A stretch of 64,000 bases of DNA from Cannabis sativa (lineage: Eukaryota > Streptophyta > Magnoliopsida > Rosales > Cannabaceae), in contig NW_026870038.1 of NCBI RefSeq assembly GCF_029168945.1, forward strand, positions 1,178,001-1,242,000, written 5' to 3'. The notes under the pieces were generated by a model. It was not told the DNA's origin, ran no database searches, and worked only from the letters and a program-made list of their open reading frames with translations. How positions within the stretch are numbered: the stretch's first letter is position 1; every line of letters starts with the position of its first letter. A program made the translations under genes and the position numbers. This document shows positions 56,816 to 64,000 of this stretch, piece by piece.

Positions 56816-57304
56816 TCAATTTTCTTCTTATGTTTAGTTTTCGAAATAAATTATACGACATTGTGCTCAAAATAAATAAATAAATATATTTTAAGACAGT
56901 CTTCAATAAAGAACCGTTGCTAATAAGAACTTTTTAGTAAGTTATACTTATTTAAGGCTAAGGTTTAAATTTTAGAGAATTTTACACTAGGGTTGATAAA
57001 ATTTAAATATTTTATTAAATAAGTGATTGTTTTTTCTTACATTGCTTGGTACGTAATTAATTAAATTTTATTGTAAATTATTTTTTATTTTTATAGAAAA
57101 AATTATAAGACATCTTACATAATTAAAATATAAAAAAATTTACATAATAGATTAAAAATTTAAAAAAATTACAAAAAAATACTTTAACACATCATTTTTA
57201 TTTTTTATTTTTACACTTTGAACTTTTTACACTTGTTATTATTACATTACACACTTTCATATTACAAAAAAAAAAAAAAAAATCAAAATTATAACTATTT
57301 TGAA

Positions 57305-58020
57305 TAGGGGTGTACATAAAACCGCTCAAACCGCCCGCACCGCAAAAAAAATGCGGTTTGAAATTCTTCGCGGTGCGGTTGCGGTTTGAATTTTTCTCAA
57401 ACCGCGCGGTGCGGTGCGGTTTGCGGTTTTGAATTATTAAACCGCGATTCAAACCGCACCGCACCGCATGTTTTAAAATTTCAATTTTTATATTAGTTTA
57501 ATTAAGCCCATACATATGAGCTCAACCCAAGCCCATAAATCTTAGGGCAAAATCCATAACTCTTCACAAACCCTCTTTTCTTAGCAACAAACCCAAGCTC
57601 ATACATGTGTATTGAAATTTGGAGTTGTAAGTTTGTGTTTGTTTTATTTTTAATCTATTGTTGAAAGTATGTTAGTTGTACATTTATATTGTTGTTGAAA
57701 CTTTAAAAAGATTATTGACTTATTATTATTGTTATAACTTTTATTAATCTCAAGTTTGTTGTATTTTCTTGAGTGTTTTGGAATAATTATATTAATGATA
57801 GTTTAATTATTTTATTATAATTTTTTTTAAAAAAATTTGATAGTTCAAACCGCATAAACCGCAAAAACCGCACCGCACCGCATCCTTTTTTGCGGTGCGG
57901 TTTTTGCGGTTTTTTAGCATCGCGGTGCGGGTGCGGTTTGGAAAATTGGAAAAACCGCATGTGAGGGTTGGTTTGAAAAAATGGTTAGAAACCGCACCAC
58001 CCGCACCGCGAACACCCCTA
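57305..58020. mobile_element. hAT-type non-autonomous element, 716 bp
   Basis: Ends TAGGGGTGTACATAAA and GAACACCCCTA are inverted. A perfect 8-bp TSD ATTTTGAA lies at 57297-57304 and 58021-58028. Both subterminal regions carry many AAACCGC/GCGGTGCGGTT repeats in both orientations, giving unusually GC-rich islands. The middle (57480-57830) is AT-rich and non-coding. It ends 178 bp upstream of the STN8 start codon. Confidence 0.93.
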
Positions 58021-58198
58021 ATTTTGAATATTGAAATTTTAGAATTTCCCAATATATATATATATTTTTGTTGGATAAAAGTAGAATGAACGTGGTCCAC
58101 TCTTTACGTTAAGTTACCTTATCTATTCTATACTATCAAATTGTTATTTGTGCACAAAACTTTGCCATGCTCAACCCCAACCTAACCAACCATCATCC

Positions 58199-61108
58199 AT
58201 GGCCATGACCATGAGCTTACCATCTCCAACCTCAACCACACTCAAACATAATAACACCAACAACTTTTGCTTCTTCCCAAACACTACAACAAACCATCTC
58301 ACTTTCATCAAGAATAATAATTATAACAACAACTTAACCTTAAGGTGCAAATGCAATGCATTATTTGGAGTTGGAGATATCCCTCAACAATTGGAAGAGG
58401 TTCTCCATTTGGATTTGGACCAAACTTACTATTACTTGGAATTAGAGAGGATTACAAAGGATTTGTCAGAAACTCAAAAATGGGGTTTTGTTGTTTTTGC
58501 TGGAATCATTTGGATTTACTTGACTGCAAGGCCTGGTGTGCTTTTGGGTGCCATTGATTCTTACCTTCTTGCTCCTCTTCAATTGGGTTTCAATAGTTTG
58601 ATTGGGAGAAGAAATTTGAAGAGGACTGATTTTGTTGTGGGTGAGAAATTGGGTGAAGGGTCTTTTGGGGTTGTTTATGCTGGTGCTGTTGTACCTAAAA
58701 ATGTTACTCTTGAACAAAAGAGGGGTAAAGCTAAAACAAACAGGTTGGATAGTAGGTTCAAGGAAAAAGTCATTCTTAAAATGGTAACTAGTTCTATATT
58801 TCTCTATACTTAATCTTAATCAATTCATTTTATTCAAATTTCTTGCATTTTATGGATATTGTGTGTTGTTGTTCGTTTGTTTGGAAGTAACTGTATATTT
58901 ACTATGTAGCGTAATTATTAGGGTGGTAAAAATACAAAATGTGTTGGATATGAGGTGTAACTAATCTATATTTCTATATACTTGATTTCAAATAATTATG
59001 ACCTTGATTTCTCAATGGACTTTTAAAGTTGAAATTTTTAATAGTTATGTCCAATTACTGAAATTTCTTGCAACTGTTGTATTGGAACTTTTAGAGTTTA
59101 TTTAGTATTTGTTTGCATTTCAACCAATGTTTAGTTTTGGTTGGAGAGAAATGATAACATTAGAATAAAATTTAAAATGAATAAAAAGAAAAAAGTTTGA
59201 CAAAAATTTATTCTTTATTTTATCTTGCATTGAAATGGAATAGTCTTTCCGAATAGTCATAGTAGAAAGTGATATTTCAATACTTTAAAATGCAATCTGA
59301 AATAAAAATTGATTATTTTTCATTCATTACTTCAAACCGAACGCAACCTTAATTCCTATTTCGGGTTTATTACAATCCATCAAAACAATTTTTTCCCTGA
59401 TTTCTCAGTCTAGTTGAAATTTCTTGCTACTGGGTAGTGTTGGGATTTTTGGAGTTTATTTATTGTTTATTTTAACTACATATCCAAATAGGAATTGTGA
59501 ATTGTTTTGTGTTATTTCTTATTAGTGAGAATTTGCAGGTAAAAGTTGGAGTGAAAGGGGCTGATGAGTGTGCTGATTTTGAAGAATGGTTTAACTATAG
59601 ACTCTCAAGAGCAGCACCTGAAACATGTGCTGAATTTCTTGGCAGTTTTGTTTCTGACAAAACCAATTCTCAGTTCACAAAAGGTGGGAAATGGCTTGTT
59701 TGGAAATTTGAGGTACATTCTTCCATGGTACACAATTTTCCTTTCTTTTTTTTTACTCATAGGCTAAATGATAATATATTTACCATTTACCAAACAGGGT
59801 GATCAAAGTCTGTTGGATTACATGAGGGAGAGAAACTTTCCATTCAACTTAGAATCTGTCATGTTTGGACAAGTTTTGCAAGGAGTGGACTCAGTAAAAC
59901 GCAGTGCATTGATAATCAAGCAAATTATGCGTCAAATTATTACTTCCTTAAAGAAAATCCATGACACCGGCATTGTTCATCGCGATGTAAAGCCAGCTAA
60001 CTTAGTGGTAACGAAACGAGGACAGATTAAGCTCATAGATTTCGGCGCTGCAACAGATCTTAGAATAGGCAAAAACTATGTCCCTAATCGCGGCCTGCTT
60101 GATCCTGATTATTGTCCTCCTGAGTTATATGTCATGCCGGAGGAGACACCGAGTCCTCCTCCTGAGCCTATTGCAGCCTTACTTTCTCCTTTTCTTTGGC
60201 AGGTATTGTGATTTCGTAACCATTAAAAGCATAAATAGGTATTTGTGAGAGAGTCTCATATTACTGATGCGTGAAAAGATAATAGAATATATAAAATGAA
60301 TAAGCTACTCCTCTCATTGCCAATTAGTTTTGAGATGGAACTTCATTCATCTTATTCCAAATTCTAATATGGTATAAGAGCAAAAACAAACAAATAAAAA
60401 CCGATCGAAGTAGAATAGTAATAATAAAAAAACAGCTTATAATCGAGTTGTGGTGAGCAAATAAAATAGCTACCATCTTCAAAGGATATTAGAGAGTCCC
60501 ATATTTTCATTCACCTTATCCCAAATACTAACAGTATTTTCTGGTAATTTTTGTTTGACTTCTTAGAAATCATTAGTAATTTTACCCTCCAAAATACGAC
60601 GAGTATCATATTCACAATAAATGTGATAGTTGTCGAGGGTAAAATTACTAATTATGTAATAGTTCAGAGAAAATATTTAACATCGATAATAGTTCACCAG
60701 ACATATTTTTCTAATTAAACTGAGTTGTTAATGCTTTTTATCATACTTTTGCAGCTGAATAGTCCTGATCTGTTTGATATGTACTCTGCTGGAATTGTAC
60801 TGATGCAAATGGCAGTACCAACATTAAGGTCATCAGCTGGCTTAAAGAACTTCAATTCCGAGCTAAAAACATTCAACTATGATTTAATCCGATGGAGAGA
60901 ATACACTCGTCGATTGCCTGATTTAACGATTCTTGATCTTGATTCGGGTCGAGGTTGGGATCTAGCAACAAAACTAATCTCCGAAAGAGGAGGATACCTT
61001 AAAAGAGGGCGATTATCGGCTTCTGCTGCATTGAGGCATCCTTATTTCTTGTTGGGTGGTGATCAAGCAGCTGCTGTTCTTTCAAAGTTGAGCTTTAGCA
61101 AAGACTGA
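58199..61108 (+). CDS. STN8: Thylakoid Ser/Thr protein kinase STN8 (505 aa)
   Basis: Exons 58199-58783, 59539-59712, 59798-60202, 60755-61108 (1518 bases; GT-AG, in phase). I chose ATG 58199 (CCATGGCC context, [12 protein letters not shown]) over the upstream in-frame ATG 58148 because it gives a length near Arabidopsis STN8 (495 aa). Residues 1-55 look like a chloroplast transit peptide. One membrane segment ([22 protein letters not shown]) lies near residue 95-116. The kinase domain has [25 protein letters not shown] (residues 314-322) and DFGAATDLR (334), then the STN-type [20 protein letters not shown]. It ends [20 protein letters not shown]8 phosphorylates photosystem II core proteins and CAS, supporting PSII repair in high light. 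Confidence 0.95.
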
Positions 61109-63669
61109 ATATGATATGGTACATTATTACATTACATTGCATATATACATAAATTATACACTTTTCAATTCTTTAATTAATTATTGTAGCTCTTGCATAT
61201 GTGATTTCAAGAGATCAAAGTGTACTTTTGAGTTCAGCTAATAAATATATAATGGAAAATAGCTGATGAAAGCTTTGATAATATAGTGAGGAAATTTAAA
61301 CTAACTTTGAGTATGTTTTTCTTTTGTAATTTGCAGTACTAAATTCATTGAGTTGTTCCTTATTGATAATTCTTAATTTCCACAACTTAAACAGTAATAT
61401 TGCTATCATATTTATAAGCTTGTATTGTATTATACTATAGTGTGTTAGTAAATTTTTTCTTTGATACATTTCTTATTGTTATGGAATCAGGCCAGTCTTG
61501 AAAATATATGGGATTTGAACCCATGATTTTGAATATTATGCCAAACACTTCAGCTAACTAACCTATGGATATTTGTAGTTTATAATACACTTAAATTTTA
61601 TTAAAATAAAAGCTTAATAAATTTTTTTATTTTTTTTTTATTTTGGGCTTCCGAAAATGTGGGCCATTGACACAGACTTAGCCCGCCTATGTATGGAATT
61701 GACCAAAATTGTCTTGTGAATCACCAAGTTTTGAATAATGTGGATCTTGAGTGAACCACATCGATAGTTTGACTTTGCTAGGCTGCTTGTACTGGTTTTT
61801 ATTACAGTACCAAGAAAATAGTAATCACTCCATACTATATCAACTAAATTTTGATTTGGGTAGCCATTATTTTGAAAAGTTAAAAGTTAAATTATTTTAA
61901 AGATAAAAGATATTATAAAATTTTAATTTTTCTTAATCATAAATCATTCCATACAAAATAATTCATAAGCATAGACAAATTTAAACACTTAAATTTATAG
62001 GTTAGTTCGCCCACCATACACAACTTTAAATTTGTATATGTGACGATAATAAAGTTTAAACTTTTTATTGTATATTCTTTTTATATAATATATATTTAAA
62101 TATTTGTACAAGTTTTAGATTTAATATTAGGCTAATTAGTAATTTTTCCCTTTGAACTTTGACATGTATTAAATCGTGCCCCCTGAATTTTTTTGGCCGT
62201 TAAAAATTCCTCCTGAACTATTGAGATTGTTAAATTTAAGGACTTTTGTTTAATTTTAGTAAAAAAAATTTAACATAGATGAAAGTTCAAGGGGCATGAT
62301 TTAGTACATATCAAAGTTTGAGGGGCATGATTTGGTAGATATCAAAGTCTAGGGAGCATGGTTTAGTACATAAACAATCACTGAAACAGTAAAATTGAAT
62401 GAAATTAGACAAAAGTCCTTAAATTTAACAATCTCAATAGTTCGAGTGAATTTTTAACGGCAAAAAAAGTTCAAGAGGCACGATTTACTACATGTCAAAG
62501 TTTAGGGACAAAATTTACTAATTAGCCTTAATATTATGGCTATTTATGGTAAAGTATATGGATTACAGAATTATTAATTAATAAATATGACTAAAATAAA
62601 TAATTACTTTCTTAATATTTACAACTCAAAGCTCAGCCGTCCACATTAAGAAAAGGTTATATTTTTATTTAATCTAATTTAAAAATTTAGTATCATTTTG
62701 ATTATTGTTTTTACAGACGAACATGGTGGGTCAAATGTACAAATTTCAAAATAAAAAATTAAGAGTTTCCATTGGCCAAAGTCCAACAATAATGGAAATT
62801 ACATTTTGTATATTTTTTATTATTTTTTGGAGCAAATTTTTATTTTTATTTATATTTTTAGAGGAACCTAAAAATAGGGGTATCTATGCATTTGTTTATG
62901 TTTGCAAGTTCTAATTTCAAATTTTTTTGGATGATATTTTACAATATTTTAAAGGATAGTTGCGACGAAATGCTTTAATATTTATATTTGTTATACATAT
63001 AATCTTAATAAAATAAAGTGGCGATAAAAACATCTTATCTTACGATTAAACACATATGATCTTAATAAAAAAAATAACAGCAAAAGTACCTTATTTTGTT
63101 ATAATTATATCTTTTTTTAGTTGTTAAGTGTCAATTAGGTCGATATAGGACTAAAAATGCGTACACTTTGTCTAAACTTCTCAAAAACCCTGAAAATAAC
63201 ATTTCAATTTTTAACCAATGATCCATAAAAGTCTATCATTATGGCATGAATTGGCTGGTAAGTAAGGACCAAAATTCAAGGTCAAATATCAAATTTGCAC
63301 GTAATGTGATTTTGGCTACAATTCATTTTCTTCATCTTCACATTCAACCAACTAATAATAATACTCTTAATTAATTAATTATTATATATAAATTATAATC
63401 AATATTTCTCGTTAATTAATTACTGAAATTTGTAATATATATAATCTGATAACATTACTAAACATTAATTAATTAAAAGAAAATAAAAAAGACATATAGT
63501 TTCTTATTTTACAAAATTCAGATTTTACATACAATTTACAGAAGAAAAAAGCTCTTGTAAATTATACAAATCATTAATCAAAAATCAAACTAATAAAGAG
63601 AATAACGAGGGCCTTTAAAAACAAACGGCTCAGATTATTCCACGTGTCAAGATCATATGATCATCATCA
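61109..63669. other. Intergenic DNA downstream of STN8
   Basis: 61500-61710 carries a dispersed repeat also present at 53560-53870. 62130-62527 is a fold-back MITE. From about 62680 the sequence resembles 53395 onward, leading to the second LSU gene. No gene seen; the frame at 62705-62914 has no protein character. Confidence 0.6.
62130..62527. mobile_element. Fold-back MITE, Mutator-type, 398 bp
   Basis: Ends GGCTAATTAGTAA and the complement TTTACTAATTAGCC. Arms of about 125 bp match with few differences (CTTTGACATGTA.TAAATCGTGCC; CCGTTAAAAATTC; AACTATTGAGATTGTTAAATT). A perfect 9-bp TSD TTAATATTA lies at 62121-62129 and 62528-62536. The centre has three GGGGCATGATTT-like direct phrases. Relatives are at 40001 and 56270. 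Confidence 0.88.
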
Positions 63670-63987
63670 TCAGAGAGAGATCGAAATGGAGGCAGCTTGA
63701 AGGAGCTGTTGAGCGCGTGAGAGTTGATTAACGAGGGAGACGATCTTCGCGTGGTCAGCACGCGCCTGATCGACGGCTTCAGCTTCGAGCTCGCCGAGCT
63801 GAGAACAGAGCATTTCCTCGGCGTCTTCAGCTATCCGAAGCCGCTGCCAAGTTTTGAGAAGCTCGTTCCTCATCTCCTCCTCTCTCTCGCGGCTCCGGCT
63901 CAGCTCTTGTTCCAGCTCCTGGTTCCTCTTCATGAGCGAAGTCTGGTCTTCGAAGGACTCATTATTAGTTGGCTTGGTCACCGCCAT
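63670..63987 (-). CDS. LSU: RESPONSE TO LOW SULFUR protein (LSU family, 105 aa), paralogue
   Basis: Single exon, MAVTKPTNNESFEDQTSLMK..., with the coiled coil QELEQELSRSREREEEMRNE and signature CSQLGELEAEAVDQARADH. It differs from the copy at 55703 by about 15 substitutions and a 2-residue deletion after DQ. The 3' flank (AAACGGCTCAGATTATTCCA; CAGAGAGAGATCGAAAT) is also shared, so the two arose by local duplication. The promoter lies beyond the window end, so a UPE-box cannot be tested. Confidence 0.93.
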   Translation of the reverse strand: MAVTKPTNNESFEDQTSLMKRNQELEQELSRSREREEEMRNELLKTWQRLRIAEDAEEMLCSQLGELEAEAVDQARADHAKIVSLVNQLSRAQQLLQAASISISL

Positions 63988-64000
63988 TGTTATGTTCTTC

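Noticed and set aside
57198..58100. Frames on both strands with RKP/NRTA-type repeats
   Set aside because: They are translations of the AAACCGC subterminal repeats of the hAT element.

Overview
This is plant nuclear DNA, from a eudicot. Coding exons are split by AT-rich introns with ordinary GT/AG borders (one GC-AG), intergenic DNA is very AT-rich, and the window is full of plant-type transposable elements. The gene set (STN8 kinase, LSU sulfur-response proteins, BIN4, HP30, thaumatin-like protein) is found only in land plants. I lean towards Rosales on general impression, with low confidence.

Layout. 1-3981: decayed Ty1/copia retrotransposon cut by the window edge. 4303-14680: a nest of insertions. 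An old Ty3/gypsy gag is split by a palindromic copia element (5199-14482). Its right LTR is split by a Reina-like chromovirus (7603-about 14401). That integrase gene is split by a 2.5 kb solo LTR (10440-12976), which carries a hAT-type element (11187-11785). Every insertion has a recognisable target-site duplication (TSD), perfect in the two innermost levels. 15.7-16.3 kb: possible small minus-strand gene with a housekeeping-type promoter. 17.3-18.7 kb: conserved Cys/His-rich protein gene. 21.1-22.6 kb: thaumatin-like protein with Pro-rich tail. 23.1-26.5 kb (-): BIN4, a topoisomerase VI accessory protein; a 2.9 kb solo LTR lies in its core promoter or 5' UTR. 32.4-34.8 kb (-): mitochondrial adrenodoxin-type ferredoxin. 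36.3-39.5 kb (+): HP30-type Tim17/22/23 protein. About 43.7-53.2 kb: Kaonashi-like Mutator element with a broken MURA transposase (+) and a DUF1985/ULP1 protease gene (-). 55.7-56.0 kb and 63.7-64.0 kb (-): two LSU paralogues flanking STN8 (58.2-61.1 kb, +).

The genes form no pathway cluster; they are ordinary single plant genes (photosynthesis kinase, organelle import, mitochondrial Fe-S protein, endoreduplication, sulfur response) among transposons. Exon models for BIN4, ferredoxin, HP30, thaumatin-like protein and STN8 were built by hand from splice borders and codon phase; each sums to a whole number of codons. The most notable signals are the palindromic copia insertion whose two outer ends are both U5 ends, a perfect UPE-box next to the TATA box of one LSU gene, the solo LTR that separates BIN4 from an E2F-like site, and a GC-AG ferredoxin intron whose 5' splice junction lies in a 68 bp tandem repeat.
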